The notes beneath the pieces were generated by a model that ran no database searches, had not been told where the DNA came from, and was given only the letters and a program-made list of their open reading frames with translations. 46,695 nucleotides of DNA from CAYZRY01 sp964481005 (lineage in GTDB: Bacteria > Bacillota_I > Bacilli_A > RF39 > UBA660). Position numbers and translations under genes: made by a program. Positions 14,747 through 23,119 of the stretch are shown here, piece by piece; position 1 is the first letter of the stretch, and the number at the start of each line of letters is the position of its first letter. Where the stretch lies: contig CAYZRY010000007.1 of NCBI GenBank assembly GCA_964481005.1, positions 1 through 46,695 on the forward strand, read 5' to 3'.

Positions 14747-16709
14747 TGAACTAGTAAAAATTATCAATCAAGCTAATTATGATTATCATACATTAGATAA
14801 TCCTAAGATAAGTGATCAAGAATATGATAAATATCTTAGAGAGTTGTATCTACTGGAAGAAAATCATCCAGAGCTTAGAGATCCAAATTCTCCGACTAGC
14901 AGGGCTGGTGGGAAGATTTTGGATGGATTTGAAAAGGTTGTTCATCAAATACCGATGTTATCGCTAGCTAATGTCTTTAACGAAGAAGAAATAAGAGCTT
15001 TTGATAACAAGATTAAAAAAGCAGGTATTACAGATCCTAACTATGTATGTGAGTTAAAGATCGATGGACTTAGTTTTTCTCTTCATTATGAAAAAGGAAA
15101 ACTCACTAGGGCTGCGACTAGGGGAGATGGGGAAATTGGCGAAGATATAACAGCCAATGTAATGACTATTAAAACAGTTCCGTTAGTTCTTAAAGAAGCA
15201 GTTGATATCGAAGTTCGTGGTGAGATATACATGAGTAAGAAAACGTTCGAAGAGTTAAACAAGGAACGTGAGAAAAGTGGGGCACAACTATTTCAAAATC
15301 CACGTAATGCTGCCGCAGGATCAGTTCGTCAGTTAGATTCTAAAATAACTAGTAAGCGCAAGTTAGATTGCTGGATATATCATTTACCTAATGCTAAGGA
15401 ATATGGCATAACAACGCAAGATGAGTCACTAGATTATTTGCGCAGTTTAGGTTTTAAAGTAAATAATAAAGAAAAGTTAGCTAAAACTATCGATGAAGTC
15501 CTAGATTATGTCGAAGAAGCTACAGCAAAGCGTCATAATCTCGAATATGATATCGATGGAGTAGTAATAAAATTAAATAGCATAAAAGATCAAGAAAAGT
15601 TAGGTTTTACTGCAAGAACTCCGAAATGGGCAACTTCTTATAAGTTTCCTGCCGAGGATTCTTACACTAAATTAATAGATATTATCTTTACTGTTGGAAG
15701 AACCGGTCAGATAACGCCTAATGCAGTCTTAGAACCGGTCTTAGTCCAAGGTTCAACGATAAGGAGAGCAACTCTTCACAATGAGAACTTTATCCTGGAA
15801 AAAGGGCTTAAAATAGGTGATATCGTGTCAGTTAGAAAAGCTGCTGATGTCATACCTGAAGTTGGTGGAGTTCTTACCCAGCGAAGAGATGGCAGTGAAA
15901 AAGACTTTGTCATGATCGACAAGTGTCCAATATGCTCGAGTACTCTAGAAAAGAAAGCTGGGCAAGTTGATCACTACTGTTTAAATCCATATTGCGACGG
16001 ACGTAAAATCGAAGGGTTAATTCACTTTGTATCACGTCAAGCAATGAATATTGATGGACTTGGTGAGCGAATAGTCGAAGATTTCTTCAACATGGGCTTT
16101 ATCAAGGACTTTAGCAGCATCTATGCTATTGCTGATCATCGCGAAGAATTAGTTGAACTCGAAGGCTTTGGAACAAAAAGTATCGATAAATTGATTGAAT
16201 CGGTGGAAAGTAGCAAAGAAAACTCACTTGAAAAGTTGATTTTTGCCCTCGGCATTGAAAATGTCGGTGAAAAGACGGCCAAAGTCTTAGCCAAAGAGTA
16301 TAAAACGCTCGATAAACTAATGCAAGCTACAAGTGATGACTTAATAAAGATAAGTGATATAGGTGGTATTATTGCCAGTTCAATCAGTAATTACTTTGCA
16401 AGAAACGAAGTTAAAGAAGAAATAGAAAAACTTCGCGCCCTCGGCATTAATTTTAATTACCTAGGCAAAGAAAATACTAATGATTTGTTTAGTGGTAAGA
16501 CCTTTGTGGTAACGGGTAGCTTAAGTAATTATTCTCGTGATGAAATCCATCAGTTAATCGAAGACTTAGGTGGTAAAACTTCAAGTTCAGTCAGTAAGAA
16601 AACATCAGTTTTAGTTGCCGGCTTAGAAGCGGGTTCTAAACTTGAAAAGGCTAAAGAACTTGGAATTGAAATTTGGTCAGAGGAAGAATTTTTAAACAAA
16701 ATTAAATAA
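14730..16709 (+). CDS. ligA: NAD-dependent DNA ligase LigA
   Basis: LigA seals nicks in replication and repair using NAD+. The 659-aa protein has all the usual parts in order: Ia domain, adenylation domain with the catalytic Lys110 in CELKIDGLSF, OB fold, a Cys4 zinc finger (CPICSSTLEKK then DHYCLNPYCDGR), HhH repeats (FGTKSIDKLI, GIENVGEKTAKVL), and a C-terminal BRCT domain (GKTFVVTGSLSNYSRDE). I place the start at ATG 14730 (MKKRYDELVKIINQANY), matching the family. The frame extends back to TTG 14682, but that adds an atypical leader. The start overlaps the previous gene by 17 bases and has a weak ribosome binding site, suggesting translational coupling. Confidence 0.97.
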   Translation: MKKRYDELVKIINQANYDYHTLDNPKISDQEYDKYLRELYLLEENHPELRDPNSPTSRAGGKILDGFEKVVHQIPMLSLANVFNEEEIRAFDNKIKKAGITDPNYVCELKIDGLSFSLHYEKGKLTRAATRGDGEIGEDITANVMTIKTVPLVLKEAVDIEVRGEIYMSKKTFEELNKEREKSGAQLFQNPRNAAAGSVRQLDSKITSKRKLDCWIYHLPNAKEYGITTQDESLDYLRSLGFKVNNKEKLAKTIDEVLDYVEEATAKRHNLEYDIDGVVIKLNSIKDQEKLGFTARTPKWATSYKFPAEDSYTKLIDIIFTVGRTGQITPNAVLEPVLVQGSTIRRATLHNENFILEKGLKIGDIVSVRKAADVIPEVGGVLTQRRDGSEKDFVMIDKCPICSSTLEKKAGQVDHYCLNPYCDGRKIEGLIHFVSRQAMNIDGLGERIVEDFFNMGFIKDFSSIYAIADHREELVELEGFGTKSIDKLIESVESSKENSLEKLIFALGIENVGEKTAKVLAKEYKTLDKLMQATSDDLIKISDIGGIIASSISNYFARNEVKEEIEKLRALGINFNYLGKENTNDLFSGKTFVVTGSLSNYSRDEIHQLIEDLGGKTSSSVSKKTSVLVAGLEAGSKLEKAKELGIEIWSEEEFLNKIK

Positions 16710-16719
16710 TGATTTACAA

Positions 16720-16744
16720 AAAAAGATGGTAAAACCATCTTTTT
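16720..16744. terminator. Bidirectional terminator between ligA and the radical SAM gene
   Basis: AAAAAGATGGT (16720-16730) pairs with ACCATCTTTTT (16734-16744) around AAA. T-runs are present on both strands, so it can serve both convergent genes. Confidence 0.88.
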
Positions 16745-16780
16745 ATTATGTATAATGTTATTTTGACACACTTATTACAA

Positions 16781-17557
16781 CTAAACTTTGTCTCCTTGGT
16801 AGATATCTTTGGACTTCATCATCTTATCTATTGTATTCATTACTTTAAACTTCTTGACAGTCCAAAGGGGAGTAATTAGGTCTTTTGGATCGGGGTCACT
16901 ACTTACCCGGTGGATAACTATTTCGCTTCGCAGGTGCCGAAGCTGCTCACAGACTATTTCGCAATATTCTTCGATTGAAAGAAGCGGAAATTTTTCTTTT
17001 TCGTAAAGGTCAGCAAGTCTAGTATTTTTTAGAATGTTTAACATATGAAATTTTATTCCTTGGATATCTAAACTATTTAGGTACTTGATTGTCCCGAGCA
17101 TATCTTCTTTGCTTTCGCCGGGCAGTCCATTTATAACATGGACCACTACTTCGATACCGCGACTGCGCAAACGCTTAACTGTTTCATCAAAACAGGAAAG
17201 GTCGTGCCCGCGATTGATATATTCGGCTGTTTTATCATTACTACTTTGTAGCCCAAGTTCAATTGAAAGATANNNNNNNNNNNNNNNNNNNNNNNNNNNN
17301 NNNNNNNNNNNNNNNNNNNNNNNNNNNNNNNNNNNNNNNNNNNNNNNNNNNNNNNNNNNNNNNNNNNNNNNNCCACCAAAGTCACCACTTCCCAGTTTAG
17401 AACAGTAAATACAACCACCAGTACCTTTAGAACCATCTTTATTAGGACACGTAAAACCACCGTTTAAACTAATTTTAGCTATTTTCTTGCCAAACTTTAA
17501 ACGGTAATAATAATCTAAACTATGATATCTTTTATTTGAATTACTATATTTAAACAT
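16781..17557 (-). CDS. Radical SAM protein, TIGR01212/YtqA-like, interrupted by a gap
   Basis: The N-terminus has the radical SAM cysteines Cys37, Cys49 and Cys52 (TCPN then GCIYCS), with the long first spacing typical of the TIGR01212 (YtqA/YhcC) group. That group's substrate is not well established. Downstream, ELGLQSSNDKTAEYINRGHD and HVINGLPGESKEDM are characteristic. The protein is split by 100 N (17273-17372). The continuous frame across N is a coincidence of filler length. The family is usually just over 300 aa, while the visible parts add up to about 224, so more than 34 residues are probably missing. The start ATG (17555-17557 on plus) has an AAAGG site upstream. Confidence 0.82.
   Translation of the reverse strand: MFKYSNSNKRYHSLDYYYRLKFGKKIAKISLNGGFTCPNKDGSKGTGGCIYCSKLGSGDFGXXXXXXXXXXXXXXXXXXXXXXXXXXXXXXXXXXYLSIELGLQSSNDKTAEYINRGHDLSCFDETVKRLRSRGIEVVVHVINGLPGESKEDMLGTIKYLNSLDIQGIKFHMLNILKNTRLADLYEKEKFPLLSIEEYCEIVCEQLRHLRSEIVIHRVSSDPDPKDLITPLWTVKKFKVMNTIDKMMKSKDIYQGDKV
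17273..17372. other. Assembly gap (100 N)
   Basis: Exactly 100 N, a standard filler for a gap of unknown length. It lies inside the radical SAM gene. The flanking sequences do not overlap each other. Confidence 0.98.
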
Positions 17558-17611
17558 CTTTGCCTTTCATATTAAATTATATCAAAATAGTAGAGAATTA
17601 TAAACGTCTTG

Positions 17612-17620
17612 TGCTATAAT
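17612..17620 (+). promoter_or_regulatory. Extended -10 promoter of the GH31 gene
   Basis: TGCTATAAT is an extended -10 element 28 bases before the GH31 start. No good -35 is seen, as is common with extended -10 promoters. Confidence 0.6.
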
Positions 17621-17648
17621 TAAAAAGAATAGAATAAGAGGGTAGTCA

Positions 17649-20060
17649 ATGTATGATTTAGGATCACAATTTCATCTTGATAATGGAAAACTTCTTGCTA
17701 AGAAAGAGGCTATTTTTCAAGGTAAAAGATATAGAATAACTATTCTCAGCGAAAGACTTATTCGCTTGGAGTATCAAAATGATGGCGTGTTTAATGATTT
17801 AGCTACGCAGCTAGTCGTAAATCGTGATTTTGATGTGCCTGCGTTTGAAGTTAAAGAAGATGTCAGCTTTATCGAAATTAAAACTAAAAGCTTTAAACTT
17901 ACGTACGCTAAAGAACAACCGTTCAAAGGTAGTGCTTTAAACACGATGAAGAATCTAAGTGTTCATCTCGAAGGCAGTGGAAACATTTGGTATTATGGTC
18001 ATCCGGAAGTTAGGAACTTTCATGGTTCTAACATCAGTTTAGAGAATTTCGATAAACCTGGTAAAGAAAATAATGGACTATATTCGGTCGAAGGTTTCGT
18101 CAGTATCGATGATAGCGATAGCCTAAGACTAGATAGTAATGGAACCTTTATCAATGAAAAACGTGATGGAATAGATATCTATGTCTTTGCCTATGGAAAA
18201 GATTTTGGTTTTTGTATGCAAGACTATTTTAAATTAAGTGGTATGCCATCGCTTGTGCCTCGTTATGTACTTGGTAACTGGTGGTGCCGTGATCTTCCTT
18301 ACACTAGTGAAGAAATTCTCGATATTACTCAAAAATTCTTAAAAAATGATATGTATTTATCGGTCTTTTTACTAAGTGATGGATGGCATATCAGAGATAC
18401 TGACAAAGTGAAGGGAGCTAAGACTGGTTATACTTTTAATAATCAGCTTATTCCAGAACCAATTAAACTAATTGAAACACTTCACAGGGAAGGAATTCGC
18501 CTCGGTCTATCAGTCAATCCTAAAGAAGGTATTAAAGAACACGAGATGTTCTACGAAGAAGTCAAAAAATATCTAGAAGCTGACAAAGATGGAACAATTC
18601 CCTTTAATCCCCGTGATCCTAAATTCCTCGATGTCTACATGAAGGTAATGCTTCATCCCCTTGAGAATATGGGTGTAGACTTCTTTTGGAATGATTACGA
18701 TGAATTAAAAGACTTGAAAAATTTATGGATATTAAACCATTATCAATATAATGATTTAGCTAGAAATCAAGGAAAACGCGGAATGTTACTAGCTCGCAAC
18801 TCGACAGTTGCAGCTCATCGTTATCCAGTTTTATACTCAGGACAGCTCCAAGTAAGTTGGTCTAATTTTAAGTTATTGCCATTCTTTAACTTGTCGGCGT
18901 CTAACCTTGGGATTTCTTGGTGGAGTCACGATGTCGGAGGTCACCACGGTGGTATCGAAGATCCGGAACTATATATCCGTAGCGTTCAACTTGGAACTTT
19001 CAGTCCGATCATGCGTTTTCACTCATCGGGTGGAAAATACTATAAACGTGAGCCATGGAGATGGGATCACCGAACAACGGTCATCGTTAACGACTATTTA
19101 AAACAACGTCATCAACTGATGTCTTATCTATATACTGAGGCTTACAAATATCACAAGTTTGGAAAAGTTATTTTTCAACCACTGTATTATGTATTCCCGA
19201 AAGCTTATGATGACGATACTTATCGCAATGAATATTTCTTTGGTTCAGAGCTTTTTGTAGCTCCGATCGTCAATAAAAAAGAACCTATCATGGATAGGAC
19301 TATTCATCGTTTCTTCTTACCAGAAGGAACTTGGTATGACTTCTACACAGGTAAGAAATACGTTGGTAATAAGAAATATATTACCTTCTACAAAGAGCAA
19401 GATTATCCAGTTTTTGCCAAGAAGGGAAGTATTATTCCATTATCACTAACTAGTAATACCAATAATACGTCTAATCCAACAGAGCTGGAGATTCAGGTTT
19501 TCCCTGGACAAAATAACACATATAATTTGTATGAAGACGATGGAATTAGTTCGCTATATAAAGAGGGCTATTACTTGTTGACACAGATAGATTATAACTA
19601 TCTACCTAATAATTACACTTTGATTATTAGAGCTCTAGAAGGTAAGAGTGGAATTGTTCCTGAAAAGAGATCATACAAGATTCGTTTTAGAAACACTAAA
19701 TATTCCGAAGAAGTTAAAACCTACTATAAAACAGAAGAAGTTCCAAACAAGTCATATGTCGATAACAATGACTTTGTCGTCGAAGTCAAAGATGTTCCAA
19801 CCATTGGACAATTAACTATCAACTGTAAGGGAAAAGATATCGAAATAGATGCAGCCCGTGTAATGAATGAAGATATCGATGAAATCATCAAAGACTTGAT
19901 GATTCCAACGCTTATTAAAGAAAGTATTGCCGATATCATCTTTGGACCATTAGAACTTAAAGATAAACGTATCGCTTTAAGGAAACTAAAGAAACAAGGA
20001 CTAGATTCAAGCTTCATCAAGTTGTTCCTAAAATTACTTGAATATGCTAATCAAGTCTAG
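17649..20060 (+). CDS. Glycoside hydrolase family 31 protein
   Basis: This 803-aa intracellular enzyme (no signal peptide) belongs to GH31 (alpha-glucosidase/alpha-xylosidase/transglucosylase superfamily). The beta-sandwich N-domain covers about 1-205 and the TIM barrel about 206-530. The barrel has the nucleophile Asp349 in VDFFWNDYDE and the WWSHDVGGHHGG and MRFHSSGG motifs. Beta-domains follow (AKKGSIIPL, LYEDDG). In the usual acid/base region, where many members have W-x-G-D, this one reads VLYSGQLQVSW with Gln399. That matches my memory of a Firmicutes subgroup, but leaves the acid/base residue unclear. The C-terminal 60 residues are an extra helical tail. The promoter of the leuS operon lies inside its 3' end. 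Substrate unknown. Confidence 0.88.
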   Translation: MYDLGSQFHLDNGKLLAKKEAIFQGKRYRITILSERLIRLEYQNDGVFNDLATQLVVNRDFDVPAFEVKEDVSFIEIKTKSFKLTYAKEQPFKGSALNTMKNLSVHLEGSGNIWYYGHPEVRNFHGSNISLENFDKPGKENNGLYSVEGFVSIDDSDSLRLDSNGTFINEKRDGIDIYVFAYGKDFGFCMQDYFKLSGMPSLVPRYVLGNWWCRDLPYTSEEILDITQKFLKNDMYLSVFLLSDGWHIRDTDKVKGAKTGYTFNNQLIPEPIKLIETLHREGIRLGLSVNPKEGIKEHEMFYEEVKKYLEADKDGTIPFNPRDPKFLDVYMKVMLHPLENMGVDFFWNDYDELKDLKNLWILNHYQYNDLARNQGKRGMLLARNSTVAAHRYPVLYSGQLQVSWSNFKLLPFFNLSASNLGISWWSHDVGGHHGGIEDPELYIRSVQLGTFSPIMRFHSSGGKYYKREPWRWDHRTTVIVNDYLKQRHQLMSYLYTEAYKYHKFGKVIFQPLYYVFPKAYDDDTYRNEYFFGSELFVAPIVNKKEPIMDRTIHRFFLPEGTWYDFYTGKKYVGNKKYITFYKEQDYPVFAKKGSIIPLSLTSNTNNTSNPTELEIQVFPGQNNTYNLYEDDGISSLYKEGYYLLTQIDYNYLPNNYTLIIRALEGKSGIVPEKRSYKIRFRNTKYSEEVKTYYKTEEVPNKSYVDNNDFVVEVKDVPTIGQLTINCKGKDIEIDAARVMNEDIDEIIKDLMIPTLIKESIADIIFGPLELKDKRIALRKLKKQGLDSSFIKLFLKLLEYANQV

Positions 20061-20066
20061 TATAAT
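20038..20066 (+). promoter_or_regulatory. Promoter of the T-box/leuS operon, inside the GH31 3' end
   Basis: TTGAAT (20038-20043) and TATAAT (20061-20066) have a 17-base spacer. The -35 box and most of the spacer lie within the GH31 coding sequence. The start would be near 20073, just ahead of the T-box. Confidence 0.78.
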
Positions 20067-20073
20067 ATAGTCA

Positions 20074-20255
20074 ATTACCGAAGGAGTAGTAACAAAAATA
20101 GTAATTTAGAGAAAGCCAGAACGATGTAAGCTGGTAATTGCTATCTTGTGAACTTGTCTTATTGGGTGGTAAAACGGTAACGCGTTATAGTTTTGAGAAG
20201 TAATTAAGGTGGTACCACGATAATTCGTCCTTATAGGGTGAATTGTCGTTTTTTT
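20074..20255 (+). promoter_or_regulatory. T-box leader (leucine type)
   Basis: The T-box core AAGGTGGTACCACG is at 20206-20219. It overlaps the 5' arm of a terminator hairpin (20219-20230 with 20236-20247, loop TTATA) followed by seven T. Upstream are Stem I features, including the CCAG/CTGG helix at about 20116-20134. Two CTT (Leu) codons at 20145-20147 and 20153-20155 are specifier candidates. Uncharged tRNA-Leu would stabilise the antiterminator and allow transcription of the small membrane protein and leuS. The Leu call rests mainly on leuS downstream. Confidence 0.93.
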
Positions 20256-20266
20256 GTGGAGGAGAT

Positions 20267-20671
20267 ATGTTAGGATTTATTATTACTGTAACTTTAGTAT
20301 ATTTTATCTATTATGTTATGCATATTAGAAAGTATGATAAAGATGGTAAATACATTCAAAAGAAAAATAAGAGCGAAGAACCTAAAATACCAGTCGAAGT
20401 GGAACTTTTGATAAGAAAGTATAATATCGATTTAAAGAAGTTAAACTATCGAGGTTTACTGAAAGTAGTAGGTTTAGTTTGTGCTCTTGATGTAGCGATA
20501 ATTGTAACTCTAATTATCTACTTACCAATTAAAAGTTTGATGATTAAGTTATTAATTGGAGGTCTCCTTACATTCCCGGTTATACTTATAAGTTATTCGT
20601 TACTGGGAAAATACTTCAAACAGAAAGGATTAATTAAAAATGATAGAAATAAGCAAAACAATAGAAAATAA
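20267..20671 (+). CDS. Small membrane protein between T-box and leuS
   Basis: Unrecognised protein of 134 aa with about three membrane helices (3-20, 63-85, 90-112). A basic, polar stretch lies between the first two, and the C-terminal tail is very basic (KNDRNKQNNRK). ATG 20267 follows GGAGGAG. The frame extends back to 20243, but that would start inside the T-box terminator. Its last 32 bases overlap leuS in another frame. It is the first gene under the T-box, so its expression should rise when leucyl-tRNA is short. Confidence 0.8.
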   Translation: MLGFIITVTLVYFIYYVMHIRKYDKDGKYIQKKNKSEEPKIPVEVELLIRKYNIDLKKLNYRGLLKVVGLVCALDVAIIVTLIIYLPIKSLMIKLLIGGLLTFPVILISYSLLGKYFKQKGLIKNDRNKQNNRK

Positions 20672-23042
20672 ATGGCAAAAGCATTGGGAAGATAACTCAA
20701 GTTTTAAAGCTTTGAATGATTCTGACAAAGAAAAATACTATTATCTTGTCGAATTTCCTTATCCGTCAGGAGCGGGTCTTCATGTTGGACATGCGAGAAG
20801 CTATTCAGCCCTTGATGTCATGGCAAGAAAAAAGAGAATGCAAGGATACAATGTTTTATTTCCGATTGGTTGGGATGCCTTTGGAGCCCCAGCAGAACAG
20901 TATGCAATAAAGAATAAAATTCATCCTAAAGATGCCGTTGCTGAAAATATAGTTGTCTTTAAAAAACAAGTACAGGAACTTGGTATATCTTTCGATTGGA
21001 GTAGAGAATTTTCAACTACCGATCCAGATTATTACAAATGGACACAGTGGCAGTTCCTAAAATTTTATGAACACGGAATGGCATATAAAGATAAGAAGAA
21101 TATCAATTGGTGTCCTAGTTGTAAGACTGGTCTATCTAATGAAGATTCTTCTGGTGGCGTTTGTGAACGCTGTGGAACGGCTGTTGAGCAAAGAGAAAAA
21201 GATCAGTGGCTACTTAGAATGTCTGATTATGCCGAAGCATTACTTGATGGTTTAGATGATACTAACTTTCAAGAAAAAACCAAAACGGCACAGGTTAATT
21301 GGATTGGTAAGTCAGTTGGGGCTGAAGTTACTTTCAAAGTAAAAGAAGTAGATGAAGAACTAGTTGTCTTTACAACAAGACCTGATACACTTTTTGGAGC
21401 AACCTTCATGGTATTAGCCCCAGAACATCCACTTATCGACAAGTATGAAAGCTTAATTAATAATATTGATGATATCGAAGATTATCGTCATCAAGCTAGA
21501 CATAAAACAGAGTTTGAACGTCAAGCTCACAAAGATAAATCAGGAGTTAAAATCGACGGTTTATCGGCAATAAATCCACTTAGTGATAAAGAAATACCTA
21601 TTTATATTTCCGATTATGTCATGATGGGATATGGAACTGGAGCCATCATGGCAGTTCCGGCTCACGATGATCGTGATTACGACTTTGCTAAAAAGTTTGA
21701 CATCGAAATTATCGAAGTAATAAAGGGCGGAGATATTACTAAGGAATCTTATAGCGGCGATGGTGAAATGATCAATTCAGGATTCTTAAACGGAATTGAA
21801 ACTAAAAGCGAGGCAATCGATAAAGTTATCGACTATCTTGAAAATAAAGGTCTTGCTAAGAAAAAAATTAATTATCGTCTTCAAGACTGGATTTTCTCTC
21901 GGCAAAGATTTTGGGGAGAACCAATTCCTCTAGTTCACTGTGAAAAGTGTGGCTTTGTTCCTGTTCCAGAAGAGGATTTGCCGGTCCTTTTACCAGATGT
22001 CGCTTCTTATGAACCAACTGATGATGGTGAATCACCACTAGCAGCAATCGAGGATTGGGTTAATACTAGTTGTCCAAAATGTAATGGACCAGCTAAACGT
22101 GAAACTGATACCATGCCTAACTGGGCAGGATCTTCATGGTACTGGCTTCGATATATGGATGCTCATAACGATGAAGAATTAGCTTCCAAAGATGCATTAA
22201 ATTACTGGGGAAAAGTAGATTTCTACAACGGCGGAATGGAGCATGCAACAAGACACTTGTTATATGCTAGATTTTGGAATCAGTTTATGCACAATATAGG
22301 TTTATTACCAAATTCTGAACCATTTAAAGTCAGAGTTTCTCACGGAATGATCCTAGGATCTGACGGTGAGAAAATGAGTAAATCTCGTGGCAATGTTGTC
22401 AATCCTGATGATGTTGTAAATGAGTATGGTGCCGATGCCCTTAGAACTTACGAAATGTTTATCGGTGACTACGAGAAAGAAGTCAGCTGGAGTGAGCAAG
22501 GACTTAAAGGATGCCGTAGGTTCCTAGATCGCATTGTCAGACTTGGCGAAAAACTAAATGATGAACTAGAATACAGTCCAAGTCTTGAAAAAAGTATTCA
22601 TAAAACAATTAAAAAGGTTACCGAAGACATCGATAACATGAAGTTTAATACTGCTGTTTCAGCACTTATGATACTGTTAAATGAATATGATGAAAAAGAT
22701 TCAATCAGTCATGGTGACTATCGCGTTTTACTTCATTTATTAAACCCGATAGCTCCACATATTACCGAAGAATTAAATGAATACTATACATTAGGAGACT
22801 TACTATATAACAGTTCTTGGCCAATTTACGATAGCGAAAAAATTATCGATGAGATAAAAACTATCGCTATTCAAGTAAACGGAAAGCTTCGTGGAACTAT
22901 CGAAGTTAGTCTAGATGAGAGTGAAGAAGATATAAAAACTAAGGCACAAAACGAAAGCAATGTAGCAAAACATCTCATGGGCAAAGAAATATTAAAAATA
23001 ATTGTCATTAAAGATAAAATAGTAAACATTGTAGTTAGATAA
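20640..23042 (+). CDS. leuS: Leucyl-tRNA synthetase
   Basis: LeuRS charges tRNA-Leu. The protein is 800 aa, normal for bacterial LeuRS. The class I signatures are HVGH at residues 48-51 (in PYPSGAGLHVGHARSY) and EKMSKSRGNVVNP near 570. Zinc-binding-like cysteines occur in NWCPSCKTGLS/VCERCG and again in SCPKCNGP. The CP1 editing domain has the TTRPDTLFG motif and the MAVPAHDDRD segment, so post-transfer editing should be intact. AAAGGA precedes ATG 20640. The gene overlaps the small membrane-protein gene and is controlled by the T-box upstream. Confidence 0.98.
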   Translation: MIEISKTIENKWQKHWEDNSSFKALNDSDKEKYYYLVEFPYPSGAGLHVGHARSYSALDVMARKKRMQGYNVLFPIGWDAFGAPAEQYAIKNKIHPKDAVAENIVVFKKQVQELGISFDWSREFSTTDPDYYKWTQWQFLKFYEHGMAYKDKKNINWCPSCKTGLSNEDSSGGVCERCGTAVEQREKDQWLLRMSDYAEALLDGLDDTNFQEKTKTAQVNWIGKSVGAEVTFKVKEVDEELVVFTTRPDTLFGATFMVLAPEHPLIDKYESLINNIDDIEDYRHQARHKTEFERQAHKDKSGVKIDGLSAINPLSDKEIPIYISDYVMMGYGTGAIMAVPAHDDRDYDFAKKFDIEIIEVIKGGDITKESYSGDGEMINSGFLNGIETKSEAIDKVIDYLENKGLAKKKINYRLQDWIFSRQRFWGEPIPLVHCEKCGFVPVPEEDLPVLLPDVASYEPTDDGESPLAAIEDWVNTSCPKCNGPAKRETDTMPNWAGSSWYWLRYMDAHNDEELASKDALNYWGKVDFYNGGMEHATRHLLYARFWNQFMHNIGLLPNSEPFKVRVSHGMILGSDGEKMSKSRGNVVNPDDVVNEYGADALRTYEMFIGDYEKEVSWSEQGLKGCRRFLDRIVRLGEKLNDELEYSPSLEKSIHKTIKKVTEDIDNMKFNTAVSALMILLNEYDEKDSISHGDYRVLLHLLNPIAPHITEELNEYYTLGDLLYNSSWPIYDSEKIIDEIKTIAIQVNGKLRGTIEVSLDESEEDIKTKAQNESNVAKHLMGKEILKIIVIKDKIVNIVVR

Positions 23043-23045
23043 ATA

Positions 23046-23074
23046 AAAACAGACAAATATATTGTCTGTTTTTT
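23046..23074 (+). terminator. Intrinsic terminator after leuS
   Basis: AAAACAGACA (23046-23055) pairs perfectly with TGTCTGTTTT (23063-23072), followed by T. Confidence 0.9.
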
Positions 23075-23119
23075 AATTATTTATAATTATGTGATAAAAT
23101 ATCTTAAAGAGGGTATGTT

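Noticed and set aside
16809..17408. Plus-strand reading frames over the radical SAM gene
   Set aside because: They lie opposite a clear radical SAM gene and encode no recognisable domain. One runs through the N filler.
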